From positions 2,440,770-2,504,769 of the forward strand of contig NZ_NKRE01000001.1 of the NCBI RefSeq assembly GCF_002705925.1: DNA of 64,000 bases. The letters run 5' to 3'. The translations under genes and the position numbers were made by a program. This DNA is from Mycobacterium ostraviense (GTDB taxonomy: Bacteria; Actinomycetota; Actinomycetes; Mycobacteriales; Mycobacteriaceae). This document shows, piece by piece, positions 12,829 through 22,159 of this stretch. How positions within the stretch are numbered: position 1 is the stretch's first letter; each line of letters starts with the position of its first letter. A model generated the notes under the pieces. That model saw only the letters and a list, made by a program, of their open reading frames with translations, made no database searches and was not told the origin of the DNA.

Positions 12829-14259
12829 ATGGCACCGCCTCCTAGCATGCTTACCCGCGAAGACGCCGGTTACCACAAAACCCTCAACAATCGGCAGCTG
12901 CAGATGATCGCTCTCGGCGGCGCCATCGGGACCGGACTTTTCCTCGGCGCCGGCGGTCGGCTCGCGTCGGCGGGACCGGGGTTGTTCCTGGTCTACGGAG
13001 TCTGCGGGATCTTCGTCTTCCTGATCCTGCGCGCGCTGGGCGAACTTGTCCTGCACCGCCCGTCGTCAGGTTCGTTCGTGTCCTATGCCCGCGAATTCTT
13101 CGGCGAGAAAGTAGCTTTCGTCGCGGGCTGGATGTACTTCCTGAACTGGGCCATGACCGGAATCGTCGACACCACGGCGATCGCACATTACTTCCATTAC
13201 TGGACGGCGTTTCACGTGATTCCGCAATGGGCGCTCGCGTTGGGCGCGCTGCTGGTGGTGTTGTCGATGAATCTGATCTCGGTTCGCCTCTTCGGGGAAT
13301 TGGAATTTTGGGCCGCCTTGGTCAAGGTGCTGGCGCTGGTGGTGTTCCTCGTCGTCGGCACGGTTTTCCTGGCCGGACGTTTCAAGGTCGACGGCCAGCA
13401 GACGGGGGTATCGCTGTGGAACAGCCATGGCGGACTGCTGCCGGCCGGCCTGCTGCCGCTGGTGCTCGTCACGTCCGGGGTGGTGTTCGCCTACGCCGCC
13501 GTCGAACTGGTCGGCATCGCGGCCGGGGAAGCGGCCGAACCGGAAAAGGTCATGCCACGAGCGATCAATTCGGTGGTGTTCCGCATCGCGGTGTTCTACA
13601 TCGGCTCGACTACGCTGCTGGCGCTACTGCTGCCCTACACCGCCTACCGGGAACACGTGAGCCCGTTCGTCACCTTCTTTTCCAAGATTGGTTTTGCCGG
13701 CGGCGGCAGCCTGATGAACCTCGTGGTGCTCACCGCCGCACTGTCGAGCCTGAACGCCGGGCTGTATTCCACGGGACGGATCCTGCGATCGATGGCCATC
13801 AACGGCAGCGGGCCGAAATTCACCGTACCGATGTCGAAGAACGGTGTGCCGTATGGCGGAATCCTGCTCACCGCCGGAATCGGCCTGTTCGGCATCGTCC
13901 TCAACGCCGTCAAACCGAGCCAGGCTTTCGAGATCGTGCTGCATATCGCCGCAACCGGAGTCATCGTGGCCTGGGCGACCATCGTGGCATGCCAATTGCG
14001 ATTTCACCGGTTGACGACCGCCGGGACGTTGCAGCGGCCGCATTTCCGGATGCCGCTATCCCCCTACAGCGGCTGGCTCACGCTGGTGTTCCTGGTGGCC
14101 GTCCTGATCCTGATGCTGTTCAACCAGACATACGGTCGCTGGATGCTCGCCGCGATGCTCGTGGGTATTCCCGCCCTCATCGGCGGCTGGTATCTGGTGC
14201 GCCACCGCGTGCTGACCACCGCCCAGCACACCGCAGAAGCGACCCAGCCCACCCAATAG
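12829..14259 (+). CDS. ansP2: Amino acid permease, AnsP2-like (L-asparagine permease family)
   Basis: A 476-residue amino acid-polyamine-organocation transporter with about 12 hydrophobic segments. The N-terminal signature is [20 protein letters not shown] (residues 20-39), followed by the family motif [33 protein letters not shown] in the central loop is typical of the AnsP/GabP/CycA group. It is predicted to import asparagine or related amino acids by proton symport. The position between dnaK and the lpqJ/ini region matches Rv0346c, but the Rv0347-Rv0349 genes found beside it in M. tuberculosis are absent. It converges with the next gene, with only four bases between the stop codons. Confidence 0.93.
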   Translation: MAPPPSMLTREDAGYHKTLNNRQLQMIALGGAIGTGLFLGAGGRLASAGPGLFLVYGVCGIFVFLILRALGELVLHRPSSGSFVSYAREFFGEKVAFVAGWMYFLNWAMTGIVDTTAIAHYFHYWTAFHVIPQWALALGALLVVLSMNLISVRLFGELEFWAALVKVLALVVFLVVGTVFLAGRFKVDGQQTGVSLWNSHGGLLPAGLLPLVLVTSGVVFAYAAVELVGIAAGEAAEPEKVMPRAINSVVFRIAVFYIGSTTLLALLLPYTAYREHVSPFVTFFSKIGFAGGGSLMNLVVLTAALSSLNAGLYSTGRILRSMAINGSGPKFTVPMSKNGVPYGGILLTAGIGLFGIVLNAVKPSQAFEIVLHIAATGVIVAWATIVACQLRFHRLTTAGTLQRPHFRMPLSPYSGWLTLVFLVAVLILMLFNQTYGRWMLAAMLVGIPALIGGWYLVRHRVLTTAQHTAEATQPTQ

Positions 14260-14263
14260 CGCA

Positions 14264-14821
14264 TCACAGCGGTTCGTCGATATCGACGCCGCTGGCGAGG
14301 TCGCCACAGTCGACGACCTCGACCCCGGGCGCCCCCCGCAGATACGCGGCCGCCCCCTGGTCCCCCGAGATCGCGGCCAGCACTGCCGGCCAATGCCTGC
14401 GGGCGATCACCACCGGATGTCCGGGCCGCTGGCCGAAGTAGGCCCGCGCCAGACCACTGCGGGACGCCACCGCGCGGTTGACCACTCGCGCCACCACCGA
14501 GGCGTCGACATCGGGTGTATCGATAACGTGTAAGACTGCGTAGTCCCCGTGCATCCGATCGGCCTGGGCAAGGCCGGCGCGCACCGACGCGCTCAGCCCC
14601 TGTTGCCAATCCGCGGCGGTAATCGCGATGACACCGGGCGGGACCGCCACCTGGGCAGCGCCCAGAACCACGACGACGCCGGTGCAACCACCGCCGGTCA
14701 GCGCATCCAGCGCGGCCTCGAGCCAACCGTCCACGAGGACCTTCGGACGTCCGTACCGCCGCCCGGCACCTGCGGCTAAGAGGAGTCCGACGACTATCGA
14801 CTCCGATAATGCCACTCTCAT
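14264..14821 (-). CDS. MobA-like molybdenum cofactor nucleotidyltransferase
   Basis: A 185-residue NTP-transferase (Rossmann-like) protein. The nucleotide-binding signature is GLLLAAGAGRRYGRPKVLVD (about residues 11-30). VIDTPDVDASVV corresponds to the D-x-P metal/NTP region, and GQRPGHPVVIARRHW to the cofactor-binding segment of MocA/CoxD-associated cytidylyltransferases. The probable role is cytidylylation of the molybdopterin cofactor for the adjacent hydroxylase. It is divergently transcribed from the large-subunit gene across 46 bases, so they probably share a regulatory region. M. tuberculosis Rv0371c is the likely counterpart. Confidence 0.85.
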   Translation of the reverse strand: MRVALSESIVVGLLLAAGAGRRYGRPKVLVDGWLEAALDALTGGGCTGVVVVLGAAQVAVPPGVIAITAADWQQGLSASVRAGLAQADRMHGDYAVLHVIDTPDVDASVVARVVNRAVASRSGLARAYFGQRPGHPVVIARRHWPAVLAAISGDQGAAAYLRGAPGVEVVDCGDLASGVDIDEPL

Positions 14822-14867
14822 ATGATGACATTGGCCTTCTCAAAAGGCGACAACCAGATGGAGCGCC

Positions 14868-17207
14868 ATGACTCAGGACTTGCCACCGACCAGCGCTGCC
14901 CCGGCGCCCCGCTATGCCGGCACTCGCGTGCAGCGCGTCGAAGACAGCCGGTTGCTGACCGGCCACGGCAGCTTCGTCGACGACATTTCGCGGCCCGGCA
15001 TGCTGCACGCCTGCTTCGTGCGCAGCCCGTTTGCTCGCGCCCGGATCAACAGCATCGACGCCTCGGCGGCGCTGGCACTGCCCGGCGTCCACGCGGTGTT
15101 CACCGCCGCCGACCTCAACCCCGATGTCCGGGAGGCCTGGCACGCGGTCGCGGGTAAGGACGTCCCGGACACCCCCCGGCCGCCGCTGGCCGAGGGTGAG
15201 GCGAAGTTCGTCGGCGACCCGGTCGCGCTGATCGTCGCCGAGAACCGCTACCTGGCCGAGGACGCGCTCGAACTGGTCGACGTCGACTACGAGCCACTGC
15301 CGGCAGTCGTCGACTTCAGGCAGGCTCAGTCCACGGAAGTGCTGGTGCACGACAGCTACCCGAACAACGTGGCCGGCGGGCTGGGCGGGGCCCCGCCGGA
15401 CGAAAGCATTTTCGTCACTTCGCCTTACGTCGTGGAAGAGCGCCTGTACCAGCAGATCTATCTGCCGGTGCCGATCGAGACTCGCGGTTTGGTGGTCGAG
15501 TGGGCGGCGGCTTCGGGAGAACTGACCGTCTGGGCGTCGACCCAGACTCCGCACGAGCTGCGCGCTTTCTGTGCCCGCATATTAGGCATTGCGGCACAAC
15601 GGGTTCGGGTTATCGCGCGGGACACCGGCGGCGGCTTCGGCCAGAAGGTCGTCCCGATGCGCGAAGACATGTGCATCATGCTGGCCGCCCGGAAGGTGCC
15701 CGCGGCGCTGAAGTGGATCGAGGACAGGCGCGAGAACCTGATGTCGGCTGGACAGGCGCGTCATGTCGACGGCAGGGCCAGGATGGCGTTCGACGACCAG
15801 GGCAACATCGCGGCCGCGGACATCGACTTCGTCCAGGACATCGGGGCTTATCCGACGCCTTATCCGGTGTTGACGACGGCTGCCATCGGCATGTTCTTCC
15901 CGGGGCCGTACCGGGTGCCCAAGGCCAGCTTCAACTACCTGACGGTGTTCTCCAACACCGCCGGGTTGGCGGCCTACCGCGGTCCATGGCAGTTCGAAAG
16001 CCTGGCGCGCGAAATGCTTCTCGACATCGCCGCGCGCAGAATGAACATCGATCCCGTCGAGCTGCGCCGGCGAAATCTGTTGCGCCAGAACGAGATGCCG
16101 TACTTCAACCCCAACGGCATGCCGTATGACCACGTCGCTCCGATCGAGACGTTCGAACAGGCCGTGAAAATCGTTGACCACGAGGGTTTCCGCAAAGAAC
16201 AGGCCGAGGCTTTGGCGCACGGGCGCTACCTGGGCCTCGGCTTCTCGGCCTACATCGAGCCGACGGGCGCGGCGACCGGCCACCTGGCTACCGAAGGCGC
16301 CACCGTCCGGATGGAGCCGACGGGCAAGATCACCGTCTACGTCAACGGCGGTTCGAGCGGAAACAGCTTGGAAACCACGGTTATTCAGCTGACCGCCGAC
16401 GTGCTGGGGGCAGATTTCGACGACGTGGGAACCATCCAGGGCGACACCGCGACCACGCCGTACGGGGCCGGGACCCAGGGCAGCCGTAGCGGACCGATGA
16501 CCGCCGGGGCCGTCAGCGAGGCGGGGACCATACTGCGCGAAAAGATCGTCAAGCTGGCCGCGCATCGCCTGAAGGTGGCCGAATCCGAAGTGGAACTAGC
16601 CCATTCGCGCGCCGCCGTACGCGGCGACCCGGCAGCCCAGGTGTCCTTCGGCGAGCTGGCCTACCTGGCCCACTACGCACCGCAGCAGTTGCCGCCGGGA
16701 ATGTCGCCCATTTTGGAGGTGAGCGCTCGGTTCAACTCGCCGAACCCGATTCACTGGGCCAACGCGACCCATGCCTGCACCTGCGAAGTCGACACCGAGA
16801 CCGGCAAAGTCACGCTGCTGCGCTACATCGTCAGCGAAGACGTCGGGCCGATGATCAACCCGGCGATCGTGGAAGGACAGATCGCCGGTGGAACGGTGCA
16901 GGGCATCGGTGGCGCGTTGCTGGAAAATCTCGTCTACGACGACGACGGCAACCCGCTGGCCACGACATTCGTCGACTATCTGCTGCCGACCGCCACCGAG
17001 GTGCCGCTGATCGAATACGGCCACGTCGAATTCCCGGGTCCGGGCCCGGGCGGATACAAGGGCGTCGGCGAAGGCGGGGCAATCGGCTCGGTGCCCGCAG
17101 TGATCAACGCGATCAACGATGCCCTGGCGCCGCTGGGCGTGGCCATCACCCGGCTGCCGGCCAGTCCGTCGTCGATCGTCTCGTTGCTGGAAGAGGCGTC
17201 GCGGTGA
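14868..17207 (+). CDS. Molybdenum hydroxylase large subunit (CoxL-like, form II type)
   Basis: A 779-residue xanthine-oxidase-family molybdenum subunit, usually annotated as CO dehydrogenase large chain. The N-terminal aldehyde-oxidase a/b hammerhead begins RYAGTRVQRVEDSRLLTG. Cofactor-binding GGGFGQKVVPMRED and the late GVGEGGAIGSVPAVINA, which carries the catalytic glutamate, are intact. The active-site loop reads AYRGPW, not the AYxCSFR of true CO-oxidising form I enzymes. CO oxidation is therefore doubtful and an aldehyde- or heterocycle-oxidising role is as likely. ATG at 14868 follows GGAG. Its stop overlaps the FAD-subunit start by four bases (GTGA). Related to Rv0373c. Confidence 0.92.
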   Translation: MTQDLPPTSAAPAPRYAGTRVQRVEDSRLLTGHGSFVDDISRPGMLHACFVRSPFARARINSIDASAALALPGVHAVFTAADLNPDVREAWHAVAGKDVPDTPRPPLAEGEAKFVGDPVALIVAENRYLAEDALELVDVDYEPLPAVVDFRQAQSTEVLVHDSYPNNVAGGLGGAPPDESIFVTSPYVVEERLYQQIYLPVPIETRGLVVEWAAASGELTVWASTQTPHELRAFCARILGIAAQRVRVIARDTGGGFGQKVVPMREDMCIMLAARKVPAALKWIEDRRENLMSAGQARHVDGRARMAFDDQGNIAAADIDFVQDIGAYPTPYPVLTTAAIGMFFPGPYRVPKASFNYLTVFSNTAGLAAYRGPWQFESLAREMLLDIAARRMNIDPVELRRRNLLRQNEMPYFNPNGMPYDHVAPIETFEQAVKIVDHEGFRKEQAEALAHGRYLGLGFSAYIEPTGAATGHLATEGATVRMEPTGKITVYVNGGSSGNSLETTVIQLTADVLGADFDDVGTIQGDTATTPYGAGTQGSRSGPMTAGAVSEAGTILREKIVKLAAHRLKVAESEVELAHSRAAVRGDPAAQVSFGELAYLAHYAPQQLPPGMSPILEVSARFNSPNPIHWANATHACTCEVDTETGKVTLLRYIVSEDVGPMINPAIVEGQIAGGTVQGIGGALLENLVYDDDGNPLATTFVDYLLPTATEVPLIEYGHVEFPGPGPGGYKGVGEGGAIGSVPAVINAINDALAPLGVAITRLPASPSSIVSLLEEASR

Positions 17208-18091
17208 AGCCGGCAGCTTTCGACTACCACCGACCCGATACCGTCGAAGCGGCCGTGGGCCTGCTGGCTGAACTCGGCGAGGACGCGAAAATCCTTGCCG
17301 GAGGCCAAAGTCTGGTGCCGATGTTGTCGATGCGGCTGGCCTACTTCGATCACCTCATCGACATATCCCGGCTGCCCGAGCTGCGCGGCATCGAAACCCG
17401 CGGTGACCAACTGTGGATCGGAGCGGGCGCCACCGAGGCCGTAGTTGGCGCCGATGAGCAAGTGCGCCAAGCGGTTCCGTTGCTGAGCTTGGCGACGCCG
17501 TTCGTCGGGCACTTCCAGATCCGCAACCGCGGCACCCTGGGCGGATCGATCGCGCATGCCGATGCCGCCGGTGAATACCCGGCGGTGGCGCTGGCCCTGG
17601 ACGCGGTGATGGAGGTGCTGTCGCCGCGAGGCCGCCGCGAGATCGCTGCGGCGGACTACTTCGCCGGCCTGTGGGAAACCACCATGGAGCCCGACGAGGT
17701 GCTCACCGGCGTCCGGTTTCCGGTGTGGAATGGCCGATCCGGCTTTGCGATACGCGAATTTGCGCGCCGACACGGCGATTTCGCGATCGCCGGGGCAGTC
17801 GTCGGGGTGCGGCTCGACGACCGTGACCGGGTGTCGCGCTGCGCGATCGGGTTGCTGGGCCTGGGCTCCACGCCCAAGCGTGCGACGGCGGCCGAAACCG
17901 CGGTCACCGGCATGCCGCTGCGCAAGGTGACACCCGAGGAGATCGGCCGGGCGGCCATGTCGGAACTCGACGACATTCCGTCGGACCTGCAAGGGTCGGC
18001 GTCGTACCGCAGCCGGGTGGGTGCCGCCATGACGGCCCGCGCCTGGACGCAAGCAGCCCAGCAAGCAAGCGCCGGAGCCAGTTATGCATGA
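17204..18091 (+). CDS. Molybdenum hydroxylase FAD-binding medium subunit (CoxM-like)
   Basis: A 295-residue FAD_binding_5 protein that passes electrons from the [2Fe-2S] subunit to the final acceptor. FAD contacts are AKILAGGQSLVPMLSMRL (about residues 29-46) and RNRGTLGGSIAHADAAGEYP (about 107-126). The CO-dehydrogenase flavoprotein C-terminal domain follows. The GTG start lies inside the stop codon of the large-subunit gene, and the 3' end overlaps the small-subunit start by eight bases, so the three genes are one tightly coupled operon in L-M-S order. Confidence 0.94.
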   Translation: MKPAAFDYHRPDTVEAAVGLLAELGEDAKILAGGQSLVPMLSMRLAYFDHLIDISRLPELRGIETRGDQLWIGAGATEAVVGADEQVRQAVPLLSLATPFVGHFQIRNRGTLGGSIAHADAAGEYPAVALALDAVMEVLSPRGRREIAAADYFAGLWETTMEPDEVLTGVRFPVWNGRSGFAIREFARRHGDFAIAGAVVGVRLDDRDRVSRCAIGLLGLGSTPKRATAAETAVTGMPLRKVTPEEIGRAAMSELDDIPSDLQGSASYRSRVGAAMTARAWTQAAQQASAGASYA

Positions 18092-18587
18092 GCGATCAGT
18101 CCAGTTCTCGGTCAACGGAAATTCCGTCGCCGCCAGCGTTGAACCGCGGATGACGTTGGCGGACTTCCTGCGTGACAAGTGCGGACTCACGGGCACTCAT
18201 CTGGGGTGCGAACACGGTGCGTGCGGCGCATGCACGGTGTTGCTGGACGGCGCTGCCGTCCGCTCGTGCCTGCTGTTCGCGGTCCAAGCCGACGGCATGG
18301 AGGTGACGACGGTGGAGGGCGCCGCATCCGCCGGCGGCGAGCTTTCGCCGGTGCAGGCGGCGCTGCGGGAGTGCCATGGACTGCAATGCGGCTTTTGCAC
18401 GCCGGGTTTCGTCATGTCGATTACCGCGCTGCTGCACGACAATCCCCAGCCCTCCGACGACCAGATACGCCAAGCCCTGTCCGGGAACTTCTGCCGATGC
18501 ACCGGCTACCAGGGCATCGTCGCGGCCGCGCGCCGGGCCGCAGAAGTAATGGGCCACACCGAAGCCGAAGGCGCGTCACTGCGGTAA
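18084..18587 (+). CDS. Molybdenum hydroxylase [2Fe-2S] small subunit (CoxS-like)
   Basis: A 167-residue two-cluster iron-sulfur subunit. The N-terminal plant-type ferredoxin cluster uses CEHGACGACTVLLDG plus a following cysteine in SCLLFA. The C-terminal cluster uses CGFCTPGFVMS and CRCTGYQGIV. All eight expected cysteines are visible. It hands electrons from the Mo site to the FAD subunit. The ATG overlaps the end of the preceding gene, and it is the last gene of the operon, with 58 bases before lpqJ. Confidence 0.95.
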   Translation: MHERSVQFSVNGNSVAASVEPRMTLADFLRDKCGLTGTHLGCEHGACGACTVLLDGAAVRSCLLFAVQADGMEVTTVEGAASAGGELSPVQAALRECHGLQCGFCTPGFVMSITALLHDNPQPSDDQIRQALSGNFCRCTGYQGIVAAARRAAEVMGHTEAEGASLR

Positions 18588-18645
18588 CTTGCGTCACCTG
18601 CTGCGTAATCTGAGGTTTGGTCTTTGAGAATCTCGGGAGTAGCGC

Positions 18646-19197
18646 GTGCGGTTATTGCAGATCGGGGCGGCCCTGCTGGCGGCGGGTGCGCTCGGTGCCG
18701 GATGCGATTCCACTATCGACGGCAGGCCGATCGCCGGACCGGGCGCTGGGCCGATCGAGCCGTCGTTCCCGACGTCGCGGCCCAGTACCTCGCCACCGAG
18801 CGGCACGGCGCCGCTGCCGCCGACAACGCCGGCCAGCCCGACTACGCCGGCCGGTGCCATCCCGTTACCGCCCGACCAGAACGGTTACGTCTTCATCGAG
18901 ACCAAATCCGGCCAGACCCGCTGCCAGATCAACAAAGACAGCGTCGGCTGCGAGGCGCCGTTCACCAATTCCCCGATCAAAGACGGCGAGCATGCCAACG
19001 GCGTGCACATCACGGCCGCCGGCACCGTGCAGTGGGTCCTCGGCAATCTCGGCGCCATTCCGACCGTCACCATCGACTACAAGACCTACGACGCGCAGGG
19101 CTGGACCATCACCTCCACCGCCGAGGGCACCCGCTTCCAGAACAACAGCACCGGGCATGGCATGTTCGTCAGCATCGACCGGGTCAGCACCTTCTGA
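18646..19197 (+). CDS. lpqJ: Lipoprotein LpqJ-like
   Basis: A 183-residue predicted lipoprotein. A short signal peptide ends in the lipobox LGAGC with the acylated cysteine at about residue 20. A Pro/Ser/Thr-rich linker (about residues 35-75) leads to a small C-terminal domain with two cysteines (TRCQINKDSVGCE) that may form a disulfide. The start is GTG. The position beside the ini operon matches Rv0344c (lpqJ). No enzymatic function can be read from the sequence. Similar exported domains are common in mycobacteria. Confidence 0.82.
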   Translation: MRLLQIGAALLAAGALGAGCDSTIDGRPIAGPGAGPIEPSFPTSRPSTSPPSGTAPLPPTTPASPTTPAGAIPLPPDQNGYVFIETKSGQTRCQINKDSVGCEAPFTNSPIKDGEHANGVHITAAGTVQWVLGNLGAIPTVTIDYKTYDAQGWTITSTAEGTRFQNNSTGHGMFVSIDRVSTF

Positions 19198-19233
19198 GCT
19201 GGGAAGCACCCCGGCGTCAGTACCATCGGTTTT

Positions 19234-19815
19234 GTGGCACGTTACGGACCACCCGAAGACTTCCACAACCAGCCGACCCAGTATGGCGGCTTCGGAGCGG
19301 GCGGATACCCGCCGGCCGGCCGGCCTCCGCCAAACCTGCCGTACCAGCAAGCCCCTCCCCCGCCGGCCCAGCACGGGCCGCCGTCTGAGCAATTCCCGCC
19401 GCCTGACCAATCCGAACCGCCCGAGCAATCCGACCTCGACGAAGAGCCCAAACCGTGGTACCGCAAGCCGGCGAAGCTGATCGGGTGGGCGCTGTTGTGC
19501 CTGATCCTGATCGCGCTGATCATCTACGGCATCACCCAGCTGATGGGTGATCAGCAGGGCGCCAACCCGACGCCGACCACCACCACGACGGCCCCCACGA
19601 CCACCACCACGACAGTGGAGTCGACCACGACCACAACTGAGCCGCCCCCCACCACAATCGAGGCTCCGCCGGCCACCACGCCGCAAGGCCAGCCTCCGGC
19701 TCAGCAGCCGACACAGGCCCCGACGCGGCGCTTGCCACGTCTGCCGCCGTTGCCGTCGGTGATCACCATCCCGGGATTGCCGTCGCCGATCACCCTGCCA
19801 CCTAACCTTCCGTAA
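19234..19815 (+). CDS. Small membrane protein with Thr/Pro-rich exported tail (paralogue A)
   Basis: A 193-residue protein starting at GTG. Residues 1-75 are Pro/Gln/Gly-rich and cytoplasmic, ending EEPKPWYRKPAKLIGW. One membrane helix follows (about 82-104). The tail (about 105-193) is an uninterrupted Thr/Pro tract and then a Pro/Leu-rich end (LPSVITIPGLPSPITLP). The N-in/C-out layout is predicted from the charge before the helix. The Thr-rich tract is a candidate for O-mannosylation. It is paralogous to the next gene, with the same MARY start, the same IALIIYGITQL-type helix and a similar terminal motif. No named family is recognised. Confidence 0.75.
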   Translation: MARYGPPEDFHNQPTQYGGFGAGGYPPAGRPPPNLPYQQAPPPPAQHGPPSEQFPPPDQSEPPEQSDLDEEPKPWYRKPAKLIGWALLCLILIALIIYGITQLMGDQQGANPTPTTTTTAPTTTTTTVESTTTTTEPPPTTIEAPPATTPQGQPPAQQPTQAPTRRLPRLPPLPSVITIPGLPSPITLPPNLP

Positions 19816-19885
19816 GGCTGCTGATCGGTAACGGCCCGCGTGGCTGCCGGATGCCGGAGGTCGTCGCGGGCTAGCATCTGCGGCC

Positions 19886-20308
19886 GTGGCTAGGTACGAC
19901 CCGCCCGATTACGGCGCCGACGACCCGACCGTCTACGGCAACTACGGATACGGCGACGGCCCGCGCGGACACGGACAACAGCCGCAACCTGAGCCCGGCA
20001 CCCCGGGATGGCCCAAACCGCTGGCATTGGTCGGCTGGGGCGTACTGATCGCGGCCCTCATCGCGCTGATCGTCTACGGCATCATCCAGCTTGCGCACGG
20101 ACGCCCCACTCCCGCGTCGATCACCACCACCGTCACCACCACGACCACGCCGCCGACGACCACCACAGCGCCGACCACGACGACGGCACCAACGACAACG
20201 ACGACGGCGACGACGGGGGCCAACCCGTCGCCCGGGGCGTTGCCGACTCTGCCGCCGCAGATCACGCTGCCGATACCGACCGTGATCAACTTGCCGCCCG
20301 GCCTCTGA
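19886..20308 (+). CDS. Small membrane protein with Thr-rich exported tail (paralogue B)
   Basis: A 140-residue, shorter paralogue of the preceding gene. It starts MARYDPPDYGADDP (GTG start), has one transmembrane helix at about residues 46-69 (LVGWGVLIAALIALIVYGII), a run of Thr with Pro/Ala, and a C-terminal LPTLPPQITLPIPTVINLP. The tandem pair probably arose by duplication. Together with the downstream Hsp70-like gene it forms a run of three proteins with cytoplasmic N-termini and exported Thr-rich C-termini. Function unknown. Confidence 0.75.
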   Translation: MARYDPPDYGADDPTVYGNYGYGDGPRGHGQQPQPEPGTPGWPKPLALVGWGVLIAALIALIVYGIIQLAHGRPTPASITTTVTTTTTPPTTTTAPTTTTAPTTTTTATTGANPSPGALPTLPPQITLPIPTVINLPPGL

Positions 20309-20397
20309 GCCGATCGCTGCGCTTCGACGGCGGCTATCGTGGGGAACGGCCGTCGGCCACCGATCGCCGGCACGCAATGGACCACAGGGGGTGCGAG

Positions 20398-22155
20398 ATG
20401 ACCGTTTCGCTCGGGTTGTCCATCGGGGTGGCCAACCTGGTCGCGGCCCGGGCGGACGGCAACCCTGTGCGACGGGCATCGGTGTTACGGCTGTTCGAGC
20501 ATCGGGCAGCCGAAGTGGGCCTGCCAGAAGAGAACCCGGACTTGGCCGAGCCGGGACTGGTGCTGCGCGGTTTCGTCGAGCGGGTCGGCGACCCGGCTCC
20601 GCTGGTGGCGGCCGACGGGACCAGGCATCAGGGCGAGGCCCTCACGGTGGAAGCACTCAACGCCATGGCACGAACCGTCGGCTATGGCGCCCCGATCACC
20701 ATCGCGGCTCCGGCCTACTGGTCCGAAGGCCAGTTCGCCGCGCTGCGCGCAGCACTGCTGAGCGAGCCCGCATTGGCGCCCGACGGCGTGCCGGCGACGG
20801 TGATCTCCGATGCCACGGCCTCACTGGCCGCGCTGCACGCCAGGCCCGGATGCCCGACGAGTGGCGTCGTCGCGCTGTGCGACTTCGGCGCCGGGGGCAC
20901 GAGCGTAACCTTGGCCGACGCCGGTTCGAATCTCCGCCAGATCGGCCCGACGTTTCGGTACCGCGAGTTCTCCGGCGACGAAATCGACCAACTTGTCCTG
21001 GGCCACCTGCTCAGAGTGGCCCCCGATGTCGACAGCACCGAAGTGTCGGGCACCGCCACCCGCATGGGGTCGGTGACGCGTCTGCTCGGCGGATGCCGGT
21101 CCGCCAAGGAGCAATTGTCGGCACTGATGACGGCCACCATTGCCACCGGCGCCGGCGAGGCGGTTCGGCTGTCGCGCAACGAGTTTGAGCAACTGATCGC
21201 CACCCCCCTGGACCGTTTCGTCGGCTTTGTCGAAGAGATATTGCAGCGCAACGGGTTTCGGGCCGCCCTGGCCGCCGTGGCCACCGCCGGCGGCGGTGCC
21301 GCGATCCCGCTGGTCACCACCCGCCTGTCGGAACGCTTGCAGGTGCCCGTCTTCACCACGCCGCAACCGTCGTCCAGCGCCGCGATCGGCGCGGGCCTGC
21401 TCGGCCAAGCACAGTCGTCAGCGGGTGCCCCGACCGGTGCCGGACCCGCCGTCGACGCACCGACTCATATCGTCGGGGCGGTCGTCCCCACCGAGGCAGC
21501 GCCGACGGCGTGGGTCAACCCACCCGCCACCGAACCGGCCAACCTCCCGCTGGCCTGGTCCGAGGACGCCAACACCGGCAATGAACCGGTCCCCTACACC
21601 GGACCCGATGCCACTGGTGAATACGGCCGCACCGCAACGGCTGTCGACCAGCAGCATGACCAGCCGCCGGCTACCGAAGCCGAACCTCTGCCGTGGTACA
21701 AGCGCGCCGCCGTGGTCTTCAGCCTGGCCGCAGCAGGGTTGGCGATATTGGTCGCGGTGGTGTTGGGGCTGACACTGGGCCCAAGCAAAAGCAAGCCGGT
21801 CAACACCACATCGCCGGTGCCCCCGCCGACACCGCAGACGGTGACGGTGGTCGGGCCGAACAACAGCCCCACGGTGACGGTGATAACACCAAGCACCACA
21901 ACGCCCCCGCCACCGCCGGCCACCACGACAACCGCCCCGCCGACCACCACCATGACCACGACGTCGCCGCCGACGACTACCACTACCACCACCACGACTG
22001 CTCCGCCGACCACCACAACAACCCAGCCGACCACCACCAAGCCGACGACCACCACCGCGCCGCCGACGACTACCGCGCCGCCGACGACCACTCAACAGCC
22101 ACCGACAACGACAGCCGCGCCCGTCACGCCGACCACAGCGGCACCGGGGGCCTAG
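20398..22155 (+). CDS. Membrane-anchored Hsp70-like protein with Thr-rich tail
   Basis: A 585-residue protein. Residues 1-340 have a degenerate Hsp70/actin-like ATPase fold: LGLSIGVANLVAARADG takes the place of the phosphate-1 loop, CDFGAGGTSVTLADAG the phosphate-2 loop, and ATAGGGAAIPLVTTRL the adenosine motif. There is no Hsp70 peptide-binding domain. A Pro/Ala linker leads to a transmembrane helix (about 435-460) and a ~120-residue Thr/Pro tail. The ATG at 20398 follows AGGGGG; upstream codons overlap the preceding gene. It converges on iniC with four bases between them. It may be an envelope-linked ATPase or signalling protein. No experimental function is known to me. Confidence 0.8.
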   Translation: MTVSLGLSIGVANLVAARADGNPVRRASVLRLFEHRAAEVGLPEENPDLAEPGLVLRGFVERVGDPAPLVAADGTRHQGEALTVEALNAMARTVGYGAPITIAAPAYWSEGQFAALRAALLSEPALAPDGVPATVISDATASLAALHARPGCPTSGVVALCDFGAGGTSVTLADAGSNLRQIGPTFRYREFSGDEIDQLVLGHLLRVAPDVDSTEVSGTATRMGSVTRLLGGCRSAKEQLSALMTATIATGAGEAVRLSRNEFEQLIATPLDRFVGFVEEILQRNGFRAALAAVATAGGGAAIPLVTTRLSERLQVPVFTTPQPSSSAAIGAGLLGQAQSSAGAPTGAGPAVDAPTHIVGAVVPTEAAPTAWVNPPATEPANLPLAWSEDANTGNEPVPYTGPDATGEYGRTATAVDQQHDQPPATEAEPLPWYKRAAVVFSLAAAGLAILVAVVLGLTLGPSKSKPVNTTSPVPPPTPQTVTVVGPNNSPTVTVITPSTTTPPPPPATTTTAPPTTTMTTTSPPTTTTTTTTTAPPTTTTTQPTTTKPTTTTAPPTTTAPPTTTQQPPTTTAAPVTPTTAAPGA

Positions 22156-22159
22156 AGCG

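Noticed and set aside
14064..15554. 496-residue minus-strand ORF crossing the ends of ansP2, the MobA-like gene and the coxL-like gene
   Set aside because: It overlaps three genes with clear family motifs in other frames and has none of its own.
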